Of a stretch of DNA of 64,000 bases, positions 8,333-17,483 are shown piece after piece (the first letter of the stretch is position 1; each line of letters begins with the position of its first letter). The stretch covers positions 4,092,001-4,156,000 of the forward strand of contig JACKHI010000001.1 in assembly GCA_020639075.1 (NCBI GenBank). The letters are read 5' to 3'. This DNA comes from Phycisphaerales bacterium (lineage in GTDB: Bacteria > Planctomycetota > Phycisphaerae > UBA1845 > UTPLA1). The notes under the pieces were generated by a model that had not been told where the DNA came from, made no database searches, and saw nothing but the letters and a program-made list of their open reading frames with translations. Both the position numbers and the translations under genes were made by a program.

Positions 8333-8770
8333 CTAGACTTTGAGTCTCGTTTTTCTATGGCTTGCGTTCATCGTGGCGGTGTGGGTCTGATTGACGCGAC
8401 TACGAATCGCCGCTCGTGTTCTAACGGTATTCGGTATAGCTGGCCGTTCGAATCGCCGGTGTCTTGGATGCGGAATCTGGAGGAGAAGCTGGCCGAGATC
8501 GTCGCCAATAGCGGTCATGCGCATCCCTTGTATATTTATTTTCTGGGTGACAGCGTTCGATGCGAGTTTATAAAATACCTGAGGCATCGGTCTGGGTGAA
8601 AGGGCGCTCAGCACATCGCGAATCCTAGACAATCGCGGAATCAGAAATGAGGCAAAGTCTAATCTCTGGGATTCACGTAACATCTCAGATCCGTTCTTCA
8701 TACCGATTCGGTATCGCAGGGCTTCCCGTGTGAAATCGTCTCGGGCGAATGAACCCGATGTGCATCGCAA
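8333..8770 (-). CDS. hypothetical protein, doubtful
   Basis: A 145-residue frame directly upstream of the aldolase gene on the same strand. The first 50 residues (FTREALRYRIGMKNGSEMLRE, RLSRIRDVLSAL) look protein-like; the later part is Arg, His and Thr rich and looks less natural. A plus-strand frame at 8318-8599 competes for the same bases. No family recognised. It may be a real small gene, a decayed 5' remnant, or chance. Confidence 0.25.
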   Translation of the reverse strand: MRCTSGSFARDDFTREALRYRIGMKNGSEMLRESQRLDFASFLIPRLSRIRDVLSALSPRPMPQVFYKLASNAVTQKINIQGMRMTAIGDDLGQLLLQIPHPRHRRFERPAIPNTVRTRAAIRSRVNQTHTATMNASHRKTRLKV

Positions 8771-9154
8771 ACGGGGTCATCAGGGTTCTCAGATTACCCT
8801 CTGGGATTCAGTCGTCCAAGCCCCTCGGTCGGGTGTGGGGCTCTTCGGGTGGTGCCGGGTGGCTCTAGGGTGTTGCTCGGTGAATAGATTGGGGGGGCGG
8901 TCCGAAGCGGGCTTCTCTGCTGATCGGCATCGCATCATTTGCCGGTTTTTGGTTGATCAATTCCAGGATTCGATGTAAAAGGCGATTCGTGCGGAATAAC
9001 GATTGTCAGCAAGAGGTCTTCGGCTACACTTATCCTACACTTTTGCGGCTGTTTTTGCCGCATTTCACAGCGTTTGCTGCGAACCGGCACTTTCGTAAGT
9101 GTCGGAAATGCCGCGATTTGCGGCTGCCACGGATTTGGGTTGAATGAATGGCAT
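8771..9154. other. gene-free island end with hairpins and short direct repeats
   Basis: No coding sequence is visible. The last 150 bases hold perfect small hairpins (GCGGC/GCCGC at 9045-9061, CACTT/AAGTG at 9088-9101, GCCGC/GCGGC at 9110-9124), repeated ACACTT and TTTGCGGCTG words, and at 9009-9018 a 10-bp copy (GCAAGAGGTC) of the start of the tRNA fragment at 9155-9164. This crowding beside a tRNA scar is typical of recombinase arm and core sites, but no integrase gene lies in the window. Confidence 0.45.
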
Positions 9155-9189
9155 GCAAGAGGTCGTGAGTTCGAATCTCATCGGCTCCA
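9155..9189 (+). tRNA. 3' fragment of a tRNA gene (probable attachment site)
   Basis: The bases read as the last part of a tRNA: anticodon-stem 3' strand GCAAG (9155-9159), variable loop AGGTC, T arm GTGAG-TTCGAAT-CTCAT (9165-9181) and acceptor strand CGGCTCC plus discriminator A (9182-9189), with no encoded CCA. The sequence before 9155 does not fold into the missing D arm, anticodon 5' strand or a GGAGCCG acceptor strand, so the gene is not complete. A lone 3' end in front of a terminator, at a sharp composition change, is the classic right-hand attachment site of an element that inserted into a tRNA gene. The intact tRNA would lie left of the window. Isotype not determinable. Confidence 0.7.
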
Positions 9190-9197
9190 ATCTTTGA

Positions 9198-9231
9198 CGC
9201 CCGTTGTCAGTTTCTGACGGCGGGCGTTTTT
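9198..9231 (+). terminator. Rho-independent terminator after the tRNA 3' end
   Basis: Hairpin CGCCCG (9198-9203) with CGGGCG (9221-9226), reinforced by inner pairs TCAG/CTGA, followed by TTTTTC and further T. It lies nine bases after the tRNA discriminator base, so it is most likely the original tRNA terminator left in place on the chromosomal side of the island boundary. Confidence 0.8.
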
Positions 9232-9638
9232 CTTTTGTTTGCGTCGTACTCAGGTGAGTGCATTGTGGACTTCGTCTGACCGAGCCGACGCATCGCCCGT
9301 GACTGCCCGGCTACGACCGAGTCTGTTTGAAAGATCGGAAACACAGAGGTCGAGCCCGGACCCACTCGCTCCGCCGGAGCCATGCGGACGCCGACTATGA
9401 TGATGAGCCGAGATCGACAGGGGGAACATTCGAGTTCGTGCGCGGTGCGACTTCGATCTGTTCCGCGATGCGGCGCTGGAGATCCGCCTTTTGCCTCAGG
9501 ACATCGATATCGCACTGTCTTACCGACGGACGCGCCTGTTCGATATTCAAGAAGTGCAGATAAGACTCCTCTTGGAAATCGTGATGCGGAATTGAATTGA
9601 CGACGTCGCCCCGCGGGTGATCTCGATCGAAGCACCAT
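9232..9638. other. intergenic stretch before the MFS gene
   Basis: GC-rich sequence of the chromosomal type. Reading frames on both strands are short and look like chance; no repeat or RNA structure was identified. Confidence 0.5.
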
Positions 9639-10967
9639 ATGGAACCTAACGGAAAATCCGGCCGGGGCATCGGGTTTGCATTCCGGGCATTGCGCCATCG
9701 TAACTACCGGCTGTTCTTCGCCGGCCAGGCCCTCTCTCTGATCGGAACGTGGATTACGCGAGTTGCCATCGGCTGGCTCGTCTATCGGTTGACGGATTCG
9801 GCGTTCATGCTCGGGCTCGTGAGCTTCGTGGGGATGGCGCCGACGTTCCTGGTGACGCCGCTCGGCGGCATCGCGGCCGATCGCTGGAATCGCCATCGCG
9901 TGCTTGTCATCACGCAGGTCGTTCTGATGCTGACGTCGCTCCTGCTGGCGTACTTCGCAATATCAGGGACCATTACCATATCGCACATCGTGGTTCTGAG
10001 CGCCATGCAGGGGCTCTGTAATGCGTTCGACATCCCGACGCGCCAGGCCTTCGTCGTCGATCTCGTCGAAGGCCGCGCCGATCTGAGCAGCGCCATCGCC
10101 ATGAATTCGATGATCTTCAACAGCGCTCGACTGATCGGTCCGTCGATCGCCGGCGTGCTGATTGCGATATTCGGGGAAGGTCTCTGCTTTTTCATCGACG
10201 GCGTGAGCTTTCTGGCCGTCATCAGCGCATTACTCGCGATGCGCATCGCTACGGCGGCCCCTCGGAAGGCGAATGCACACGTGGTGCACGAACTGCGCGT
10301 CGGTCTGGGCGCCGCCTTTGGATTTCCACCGATCCGGGCGATTCTGCTGCTCATGGCGATGACCAGCTTGATGGGTATGCCCTATAGCGTATTGATGCCC
10401 GTCTTCGCCGATCGCGTATTGCACGGCGACGCCATGACGTTGGGCTTCTTGATGGCGGCGTCCGGCGTCGGCGCTCTGTGCGGCGCACTCATGCTCGCGA
10501 TGCGGGAAAGCGTCCTCGGTCTCGGTCGCCTCATTGCCGGCGGCGCGATTGTCTTTGGCGTCACGCTTGCCGCATTCGGACTGTCCCGTTCGCTCTGGCT
10601 TTCATTGCCGCTGCTGATCGGCGCGGGATTTGCCATGATGGTGCAGAATGCCGCCAGTAACACGATCGTGCAGACGATCGTCGATGACGACAAGCGCGGA
10701 CGTGTGATGGGGTTCTTCGCGATGGCGTTCATGGGAACGATGCCGTTCGGCAGTCTGATCGCAGGTGCAATGGCGCGGCATATCGGAGCCCCGGCGACTG
10801 TCATGATCGGCGGCGGCGTGTGCTCTCTGGCGGGGTTGTGGTTCGCCTGGATGCTGCCGGGAATCCGAAAGCTCGTTCGGCCGATCTATGTCAGCCACGG
10901 CATCCTGCCGCCATTGCCCGAAGGCGTCGGCAGTACGGCCCAGATGCTTCCGTCCGCCGATGCATGA
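9639..10967 (+). CDS. MFS transporter, EntS/MFS_3-type exporter
   Basis: 442 residues with about twelve hydrophobic segments. The N terminus FRALRHRNYRLFFAGQALSLIGTWI and the motif-A-like loop GGIAADRWNRHRVL are typical of the MFS_3 group (enterobactin exporter and macrolide efflux relatives). It should be an inner-membrane, proton-driven exporter of a small molecule; the substrate is unknown. Start is ATG 9639 without a strong ribosome binding site. It is alone on its strand and the first clear gene right of the island edge. The C terminus is a hydrophilic tail of about 30 residues. Confidence 0.85.
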   Translation: MEPNGKSGRGIGFAFRALRHRNYRLFFAGQALSLIGTWITRVAIGWLVYRLTDSAFMLGLVSFVGMAPTFLVTPLGGIAADRWNRHRVLVITQVVLMLTSLLLAYFAISGTITISHIVVLSAMQGLCNAFDIPTRQAFVVDLVEGRADLSSAIAMNSMIFNSARLIGPSIAGVLIAIFGEGLCFFIDGVSFLAVISALLAMRIATAAPRKANAHVVHELRVGLGAAFGFPPIRAILLLMAMTSLMGMPYSVLMPVFADRVLHGDAMTLGFLMAASGVGALCGALMLAMRESVLGLGRLIAGGAIVFGVTLAAFGLSRSLWLSLPLLIGAGFAMMVQNAASNTIVQTIVDDDKRGRVMGFFAMAFMGTMPFGSLIAGAMARHIGAPATVMIGGGVCSLAGLWFAWMLPGIRKLVRPIYVSHGILPPLPEGVGSTAQMLPSADA

Positions 10968-11154
10968 TTCGTTGCGTCGCATGGTCGGCGTGGTTTCGCG
11001 ACGACTCGATCCAGGCCCGATGAGCGGACTCTCCGCCCAACGGGCCGCACGACTTCCGGCGTGCGAATGCCGCGCAACGATCCGGCACGCATTGGTCTTG
11101 AACACGGATCGATGTTTCGTCTGCCGGAAGGAAGAGGATACCCTCACTCGCCGC

Positions 11155-11532
11155 TCAGGCTTTTTGGTGGACCTGTTGCTTGGCGATCCACGTACGGGCC
11201 GATTCGACCTCATTCGCATCGAAGTACTTGATCTTCGCCGTCGTGAAGGGGCGGCAGAACTTCGACATCCACTCCTGCCATTTTGTCTCACCCACGATTG
11301 CGAGGCGTTCGATGTCGGCGAAGTGCTTCGCGTCGAATTTGATGTCCTCCCACAGGGCGCCGGCATTCCAGCCATGGAAGTCGTGCATGATGACCAGCAG
11401 TCGGATCTTCCCGTGCTCCTTCACGACAGATTCCACGAGCGGCACGAATGTCTCATAGTCGCTTTTTGTGAGCTTGCCGCTCAAATGAAACTCCAGCAGC
11501 TTTCCGATGTCGTTCTTGTGTTCGATTGGCAT
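11155..11532 (-). CDS. SpoIIAA-like (STAS-fold) protein
   Basis: 125 residues from ATG 11532, chosen because AAAGGAAA lies a few bases upstream; the frame extends 20 residues further without a good start. The pattern IGKLLEFHLSGKLTKSDYETFVPLVE, then IRLLVIMHDFHGW, GALWEDIKFDAKHFADIERLAIVGE, WMSKFCRPFT and KIKYFDANEVESARTWI matches the SpoIIAA-like family of small soluble STAS-fold proteins found singly in many bacteria. These have proposed lipid or ligand binding but no firm function. It is a stand-alone gene converging with the MFS gene. Confidence 0.8.
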   Translation of the reverse strand: MPIEHKNDIGKLLEFHLSGKLTKSDYETFVPLVESVVKEHGKIRLLVIMHDFHGWNAGALWEDIKFDAKHFADIERLAIVGETKWQEWMSKFCRPFTTAKIKYFDANEVESARTWIAKQQVHQKA

Positions 11533-11829
11533 GAGAGGTTTCCTTTCGATTTGGCTTGCTAATGCGAATCGATTGCCCGTTCGACGCCGCATGTCGCGAA
11601 ACTCGATATGGCCTCAGGGGATCATATTCACGCGGACTTCGTTCGGCCGAAATTGGCGATTCGCCGCGACTAAGTCAGTCCGGCAAAAAAATCGCCGGTC
11701 TCGGTTCGCAGTGTCCTCGCATCGACGAGGAGCCCGACAGGGCACGATCACTATTGAACGTCGACCGGCGTTGTGGATATTGTCGAGGCATGTTCCGGCA
11801 ATTGTCGTGCCGGCCAAGTCAATAACCGA

Positions 11830-13323
11830 TCAGCTACCGTGCGAGCGAAGCATGACGAAGTGATTGGTTTCGCCTGTCCGAACTGTCAGCCGAACGCCGG
11901 TCGCCAGATCCGCATCACGCAGCTTCTTCTGCAAGTCTCGAACGCCGTCGATCGGCGTATTGCCGACCGCCAGGATCACGTCGTTCAAACGCAGCCCCGA
12001 CAGAGCCGCGGCGCCGCCCGGATCAATAGACGATACGAGCACGCCGTCCGTGGACGACAGCCCGAGTGCGGAAGCCGCCTGCGGCGACACTTCCGACATC
12101 GTCATCCCCAGATCCACGTTGAGATCCGCCGACGCCATGGCGGCGTGCTCGTCACCCTTCATTCGTCCGATTGTCACTTCGATCGATTTGGTTCGACCGT
12201 TGCGAAACACCTCGAACTCGACCTTTGAATCCGGCGCCGTGCCGGCAATGCGATTGCGCAGCGTTGTCGGGTCTTTGACTTCAGCGCCGTCGTACTTCGT
12301 CACGATGTCGCCGGATTTCAGGCCCGCGTGTTCCGCCGGTCCGTCCGTGAGCACGTCGCCGATCAGTACACCGTCGGTGCCTTCATAGCCGAACGAGTTC
12401 GCCAGCGCCTCGTCGAGCGGCTGGATGCTCACGCCCAGCCATCCGCGCGTCACCTTTCCGTCATGGATCAGGCTGTCCATGATTGATCGCGCCATGTTGA
12501 TCGGAATCGCGAAGCCGATGCCGTTGTTACCGCCGCTTCGGCTCGCAATCGCCGTGTTGATGCCAATGACGTTGCCGTTTAGGTCCACAAGGGGGCCTCC
12601 GCTGTTACCGGGGTTGATCGCCGCGTCTGTCTGAATGAAGTCCTCGTAATCCGCGATGCGGACGTTCGAGCGTCCCTTCGCGCTGACGATGCCCGCTGTG
12701 ATCGTGTCCGTCAGTCCAAATGGGCTGCCGGCCGCAACGACCCACTCGCCGATTTTCAATCCCTCGGAGTTGCCGAGATTCGCGGCCTTCAGGTTCTTCG
12801 CGTCAACACGAATCACGGCGAGATCCGTCATCGGATCGACGCCGATCACTTTCGCCGGATACAACTTGCCGTCATGCATCTCGACTGTCAGTTCGTCAGC
12901 ATTACCCGCGACGTGATTGTTCGTCAGAATGTAGCCGTCGTCGCTGACGATCACACCGCTGCCAAGTCCTTCCTGCGTCGGCATCTGTTGCGGCGCCAAT
13001 CGGCCGCCGAAGAAGCGCTGCAACAATTCGTTGTCCAGCGGCAGACCTTCGGGCAATTCGCCGAACGACTGCATGCCATGCCCGACGGGCTTGAAGTGTT
13101 TCACGGCGCGGATGCTCACGACCGACGGTTGAATCGCTTCCGCCGCCCCTGCAAATGCGTTCGAGAGCGCATTCGCATAACGCAGCGCCTCGCTCTTATC
13201 GCCTCCGCCGGCAGCGCCGAGCGCCCAGGCCGGCGTCACGCCGGTTCCAAAACACACTGCCGCCAGACCGACACAGGCGACGGCCGCAATCCTCTTCGCA
13301 ATTGGGCTACTGGTTCTTTTCAT
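11830..13323 (-). CDS. HtrA/DegP-type periplasmic serine protease
   Basis: 497 residues from ATG 13323 (AGGAG upstream; the longer frame to 13500 lacks a signal peptide at its start). Residues 1-35 are a signal peptide. The trypsin-like domain has His137 (TNNHV), Asp167 (MTDLAVI) and Ser241 (GNSGGPL), so the triad is intact. Two PDZ domains follow, about 292-385 (GWLGVSIQPL, DGPAEHAGLKSGDIV) and 410-495 (GVLVSSIDPGGAAALSGLRLNDVI). It degrades or chaperones misfolded envelope proteins. It is divergent from the amidotransferase gene, sharing a 307-base intergenic region. Confidence 0.93.
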   Translation of the reverse strand: MKRTSSPIAKRIAAVACVGLAAVCFGTGVTPAWALGAAGGGDKSEALRYANALSNAFAGAAEAIQPSVVSIRAVKHFKPVGHGMQSFGELPEGLPLDNELLQRFFGGRLAPQQMPTQEGLGSGVIVSDDGYILTNNHVAGNADELTVEMHDGKLYPAKVIGVDPMTDLAVIRVDAKNLKAANLGNSEGLKIGEWVVAAGSPFGLTDTITAGIVSAKGRSNVRIADYEDFIQTDAAINPGNSGGPLVDLNGNVIGINTAIASRSGGNNGIGFAIPINMARSIMDSLIHDGKVTRGWLGVSIQPLDEALANSFGYEGTDGVLIGDVLTDGPAEHAGLKSGDIVTKYDGAEVKDPTTLRNRIAGTAPDSKVEFEVFRNGRTKSIEVTIGRMKGDEHAAMASADLNVDLGMTMSEVSPQAASALGLSSTDGVLVSSIDPGGAAALSGLRLNDVILAVGNTPIDGVRDLQKKLRDADLATGVRLTVRTGETNHFVMLRSHGS

Positions 13324-13630
13324 GGCTGACTCCTGTTGATGATGCCATCGATCCAGCACACCGAGTACCGGGTGCTTACAATTTCGATTACAGACGCAGT
13401 CGGCGGCAAGTTCTGTATTGCCTGTGTAACGGTCGAAACGGCAGGCCCTGCAGGCAAAACAATGCAGTCGATTGACATGATTGGCAGCTTGATTTGCCAA
13501 AATGACAGACTTGTCATCGCTCGGCGCGCCTCGAATGCAGCGCCGTCTCGTTCGATTCGCGGCGCGATGCGTGACATACGTGATACAATGTGCTCAACGG
13601 CTCGCCGTGCGAGTCAGGGAGGCGTCGTTG
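13324..13630. promoter_or_regulatory. divergent intergenic region between htrA-like and amidotransferase genes
   Basis: A 307-base region that must hold promoters for both flanking genes. I see ribosome binding sites at each end but no convincing -35/-10 pair. A short near-palindrome (GCAGGCCCTGCAGGC, near 13441-13455) lies inside. Confidence 0.3.
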
Positions 13631-14482
13631 ATGTGTCGCTTCGTTCTCTATTCCGGCCCAACTGTCACGTTGCATTCACTACTGGTCGAACCCTGCAACT
13701 CGCTGATTCACCAGAGCTTTCACAGTTATGAGTCGAGAGAGCCGCTCAATGGGGACGGTTTCGGCATTGCATGGTATGTGCCGAGACTCGAGCAACAGCC
13801 GGGGCAGTTTCGTTCCACATCGCCCGCATGGAGCAATCGCAATCTAACTTCACTGTCACGTGTGACGGATAGCGAGTGCATTCTCGCCCATGTCCGCGCC
13901 GCTTCCTCCGGGCTGGCAATCAGCGAAGAGAACTGCCATCCATTCGTGATGAGTCGATACGCCTTCATGCACAACGGTGAGGTCGGCGCGTTTCGACGCG
14001 TCCGCCGCCACATCATCGAAGCACTGTCCGATCGTGCCTTCAATGCGATTCGCGGCACGACGGACTCAGAACACGTCTTTGCGATGTTGCTGGACGAACT
14101 CCGATTCGCCGAACATGAGGCGGAATTGAACGATCTCGTCGAGGCCGTACGAAGGACGATTCGTCGAATCGAAGCGATCGTCCGGACGCACGCGGGGGAT
14201 CAGCCGTCGTATCTGAATTTCGCCGTTACGGACGGACATCGAGCCGTCGTGTCGCGATACGTCAGCCATGGCCGAACCGATGCGGCGTCGTTGCATTACA
14301 GCGTCGGGAGTCGTTATGAATGCCATAGGCGCGCGTGCCGCATGGTTCCCGCGGATCCCGGCGATCACGCCGTGATCGTGAGTTCGGAACCGCTGAGTCG
14401 CGACGGCGTCTGGCGCGACGTACCTGTCAACCATCTCGTCGCCGTCGATGCGGATCGAGCAGTCAAGCTGATTCCAATCTGA
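13631..14482 (+). CDS. class II glutamine amidotransferase (YafJ/EgtC-like)
   Basis: 283 residues from ATG 13631, with AGGGAGG upstream. Choosing this start puts Cys at position 2 (MCRFVLYSG), which becomes the N-terminal nucleophile after Met removal, as the family requires; the longer frame would bury it. Other family marks are NGDGFGIAWY, the ILAHVRAAS strand, CHPF followed by FMHNGEVG, and RGTTDSEHVFAMLL. Enzymes of this group hydrolyse amide bonds of gamma-glutamyl type substrates, as in ergothioneine synthesis, or have unknown substrates. No ergothioneine genes are nearby, so the substrate is open. Confidence 0.85.
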   Translation: MCRFVLYSGPTVTLHSLLVEPCNSLIHQSFHSYESREPLNGDGFGIAWYVPRLEQQPGQFRSTSPAWSNRNLTSLSRVTDSECILAHVRAASSGLAISEENCHPFVMSRYAFMHNGEVGAFRRVRRHIIEALSDRAFNAIRGTTDSEHVFAMLLDELRFAEHEAELNDLVEAVRRTIRRIEAIVRTHAGDQPSYLNFAVTDGHRAVVSRYVSHGRTDAASLHYSVGSRYECHRRACRMVPADPGDHAVIVSSEPLSRDGVWRDVPVNHLVAVDADRAVKLIPI

Positions 14483-14684
14483 CGATTGCGGCCGCCTTCG
14501 CCCAACGGCATCTTTCCCGAAACTCTCAAAACGCGACAGGGGTATGAAGCGCTAAGCCATCGTTTGGGGAATCAATAGTCGTCCTGGTATCGCCGGGTTC
14601 GTTATCCATCGACAGGCGTGAGCAGCCTCTGCCAATCGATATACTATCCGGCATGACAAGGCAGGCTGACAAGAGGAACCAGTG

Positions 14685-16532
14685 ATGTTGCGCACAACTT
14701 CGATGATTGTCTTCGTACTCATTGGCGGTGTCATCGCAAGTCCGTCGGCATCGGCACAGAACAAGGCGTCGATGAGCCCACTGCCGGATACGTTGCCGAT
14801 GATCAATGTCGATGGCCGCCACGCTGTTTCACTCGACGGCGAATGGCGAGCAATCATCGATCCCTACGAGACCGGCTATCAAGATTATCGCGGCAACATC
14901 GATCATGACGGCTTCTTCCGCGACGCGACGCCGAAAGACAAATCCGATCGCATCGAGTACGCCTTCGATACCGCCGGCACGCTCAATGTTCCCGGCGACT
15001 GGAACACGCAGCGCCCCGAGCTGTTCTACTACGAAGGCACGATCTGGTATCGCCGCAAGTTCGACTACACGCGAAAGGTGGACAAGCGGGCATTTCTTTA
15101 CTTCGGCGCCGCCAACTACGACGCCCGCGTCTATCTCAACGGTGAAGAGCTCGGCCGCCACGTCGGCGGCTTTACGCCGTTTCAATTCGAAATCACGAAC
15201 ACCGTGAAAGACGGCGAGAACTCGCTCGTCGTCAAAGTCGACAACTCACGACATTCAGACGCCGTGCCGATGAACGTGACCGACTGGTGGAACTACGGCG
15301 GTCTGACCCGCAGTGTGCTGCTGATCGAAACACCGATGACGTTCATTCGCGACTACGCGTTGTATCTCCATCCGGATCGCGATGGTGCGATCGAGGGATG
15401 GGTGCAGCTGGACGGTCCGGACCGTCGGCAGGTCGTTTCCGTACACCTGGTCGACGTCGGCTCGGGCATGGCGATCAAGGCGAACATGTTCGGCCGCGCG
15501 AAGATCCATCGCGGTGGTCTCGCCATTCAGCGATGGTCGCCGGAGAATCCGAGGCAATACCAGGTCTGGATTCGGTCGGGGGAAGACTCTGTCGAGGAGA
15601 AGATCGGTTTTCGCAGAATCGAAGTGAAGGGCCGCGACATCCTGCTCAATGGCAAACCGATCTTCCTCCGCGGCATCTGTCTTCATGAGGAGCGTCCCGC
15701 GGGCGACGGTCGCGCCTTCAATGCCGAACACGCCGAAACCCAGCTCGCCTGGGCGAAAGAGCTGAACTGCAACTTCGTCCGCCTCGCGCATTATCCGCAC
15801 AACGACGCGATGATTCGCGCGGCCGAGCGGATGGGTCTGCTTGTCTGGGCCGAGATCCCCGTCTACTGGGGCATCGAGTTCGACAATGAGGACGTGTATG
15901 CGAACGCCGAGCGGCAGTTGAGCGAGACGATCGCGCGCGATCGCAATCGCGCGTGCGTCGCGATGTGGTCCGTCGCCAACGAGACGCCGCTGAGCGATGC
16001 GCGGTTGGCGTTCCTGCGAAGGCTCATCGACGCGGCCCATCGCCTCGATCCGTCGCGCCCCGTCACAGCGGCGCTGGAAGTGCATTATCGCGACGCCAAT
16101 ACGATCGAGATTAACGATCCGCTCGGCGCCTATCTCGACATCCTCGGCTGCAACGAATACATCGGCTGGTACGACGGGGCGCCGGCGAAGGCCGACGGCA
16201 TCACATGGACGACGCCGTACAACAAGCCGCTCGTCATCAGCGAGTTCGGCGCCGGCGCGAAGTTCGGCCGCCACGGTGATGCAGACGCGCGCTGGACGGA
16301 GGAATACCAGGCCGACGTCTTTCTGCACCAAACGCAGATGCTCGACAGGATTGATTTCCTCCGCGGCGTCAGTCCGTGGATCCTGAAGGACTTTCGTTCA
16401 CCGCGACGACTCCTCCCTGAAATCCAGGACAACTGGAATCGCAAGGGCCTCGTTTCGGAGAAGGGCGAGCGCAAGAAGGCGTTCAATGTCTTGAAGGAGT
16501 GGTACGCGGAACGAAGGAAAGCCGGTAAGTGA
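14685..16532 (+). CDS. secreted glycoside hydrolase family 2 (beta-glucuronidase-like)
   Basis: 615 residues from ATG 14685 (a GTG at 14682 is in frame; AAGAGGA lies upstream). Residues 1-25 are a signal peptide ending ASPSASA. The GH2 layout is complete: a sugar-binding sandwich domain (LDGEWRAI, WYRRKF, GAANYDARVYLNGEELGRHVGGFTPFQFEIT), an immunoglobulin-like domain, then the TIM barrel with acid/base Glu433 (WSVANETP) and nucleophile Glu520 (VISEFGAG). The NYGGLTRSV loop and overall length fit beta-glucuronidase more than the longer beta-galactosidases. It should release a terminal beta-linked uronic acid or sugar from polysaccharide outside the cytoplasm. Confidence 0.9.
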   Translation: MLRTTSMIVFVLIGGVIASPSASAQNKASMSPLPDTLPMINVDGRHAVSLDGEWRAIIDPYETGYQDYRGNIDHDGFFRDATPKDKSDRIEYAFDTAGTLNVPGDWNTQRPELFYYEGTIWYRRKFDYTRKVDKRAFLYFGAANYDARVYLNGEELGRHVGGFTPFQFEITNTVKDGENSLVVKVDNSRHSDAVPMNVTDWWNYGGLTRSVLLIETPMTFIRDYALYLHPDRDGAIEGWVQLDGPDRRQVVSVHLVDVGSGMAIKANMFGRAKIHRGGLAIQRWSPENPRQYQVWIRSGEDSVEEKIGFRRIEVKGRDILLNGKPIFLRGICLHEERPAGDGRAFNAEHAETQLAWAKELNCNFVRLAHYPHNDAMIRAAERMGLLVWAEIPVYWGIEFDNEDVYANAERQLSETIARDRNRACVAMWSVANETPLSDARLAFLRRLIDAAHRLDPSRPVTAALEVHYRDANTIEINDPLGAYLDILGCNEYIGWYDGAPAKADGITWTTPYNKPLVISEFGAGAKFGRHGDADARWTEEYQADVFLHQTQMLDRIDFLRGVSPWILKDFRSPRRLLPEIQDNWNRKGLVSEKGERKKAFNVLKEWYAERRKAGK

Positions 16533-16541
16533 AGTCGCGCC

Positions 16542-16581
16542 TGCCGATCATCGTGCCCCCAGCCTTGAAAGGCCGGGCCAC
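16542..16581 (+). repeat. palindromic REP-like repeat, copy 1
   Basis: 40 bp sharing 37 positions with 17484-17523. The core CCCAGCCTTGAAAGGCCGGGCCAC folds as a hairpin (CAGCCTT against AAGGC-GG with one mismatch). It lies directly downstream of the minus-strand membrane protein gene and just after the GH2 stop codon. Confidence 0.8.
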
Positions 16582-16589
16582 CAAGCCAT

Positions 16590-17402
16590 TCAGTAGTAGA
16601 CAAACCAAGGCGGATCGGCGATTTCGGGATGGTAGATGCCGCCGCCCGGATCTTCTTCGGGAGGCGGGTCGAGGCATTCGTGATATAGGAAGGTTATGCC
16701 GTGGGTGTAGTGGAGCATCATGCCTGAGAACGTCCACCATCCTGTGTAGATCCATACATCACTGATGCCGCAACTTAACTCATCAAAGTCGTATGCCCAA
16801 TCATCATTCGCTGGGACCGTCGTGGTGACTTGATAGAATCCTACCCATTGTCGTCGGTATCGTGGTTCTCCCGAGACCTTGAATCGAGCCACTTCGTCAT
16901 CCAATGCCGATCGACTCATCTCGAAACGGATCTTCAGCGGCCAGTTGTAAACAAAAAGCGATGCGAAGAGCATTACGCAAACGGGAAATGCGAACCATCG
17001 CCATCGGCCGCGGCGACAACGCAGCAGGGCATTGACCCCGGAAAATCTCCGATTGCGAAGTACTGCGGCGAACCGTATCAAAAAATCGCAGACGACAACA
17101 ATTGCGAGGATCGGAAATACCCGCGTTTGCGGCACGACGTGATACGGCCCATTGGTGCCGCCCGAACAACTTACGTTGTGCATCATCGCCAGCAGCAGCA
17201 GCACGCACGGCGCAATCGTCCACAACGACGGCGGCTTCGCCCAGTACTTCAGACCCAGGCGAAGCGAGCCGCGCCGATGGTACGTCGCGGGATTGGCGGC
17301 ATCGAAAGACCGACCGCACTCGGGGCAACGATCCGTTGTCAATTCGCACAACACGTAGTTGCAGTCAAGGCAGCGGGCGTCGGTTGGAATCGGGCGGGTC
17401 AT
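16590..17402 (-). CDS. membrane protein with N-terminal zinc-ribbon-like motif
   Basis: 270 residues from ATG 17402. The first 35 residues contain CLDCNYVLC and CPECG, a four-cysteine pattern expected to bind zinc, followed by at least three hydrophobic segments (SLWTIAPCVLLLLAMM, VFPILAIVVVCDFLI, WFAFPVCVMLFASLFV). The C-terminal half is hydrophilic and ends in a Pro- and Tyr-rich tail. This arrangement is seen in many uncharacterised planctomycete membrane proteins; function unknown. The gene sits between two copies of a 40-bp palindromic repeat. Confidence 0.65.
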   Translation of the reverse strand: MTRPIPTDARCLDCNYVLCELTTDRCPECGRSFDAANPATYHRRGSLRLGLKYWAKPPSLWTIAPCVLLLLAMMHNVSCSGGTNGPYHVVPQTRVFPILAIVVVCDFLIRFAAVLRNRRFSGVNALLRCRRGRWRWFAFPVCVMLFASLFVYNWPLKIRFEMSRSALDDEVARFKVSGEPRYRRQWVGFYQVTTTVPANDDWAYDFDELSCGISDVWIYTGWWTFSGMMLHYTHGITFLYHECLDPPPEEDPGGGIYHPEIADPPWFVYY

Positions 17403-17483
17403 TTGGATGAATCTTAACAATGACCATGTGGGCGGGATGTTGCGTTGCCGGCGGAAGTTCCGGGGTTGCGAGTGTTGCGCGTT

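Noticed and set aside
8318..8599. 93-residue plus-strand frame
   Set aside because: Competes with a minus-strand frame and has no recognised motif or ribosome binding site.
9100..9189. Complete tRNA gene
   Set aside because: The T arm and 3' acceptor strand fold, but no matching 5' acceptor, D arm or anticodon 5' strand exists in the preceding bases.
11034..11592. 224-residue plus-strand frame over the SpoIIAA-like gene
   Set aside because: It mirrors the minus-strand gene, which has a good start and recognisable family pattern.
15255..16331. 358-residue minus-strand open frame
   Set aside because: Antisense to the GH2 gene with both catalytic Glu intact; shadow.
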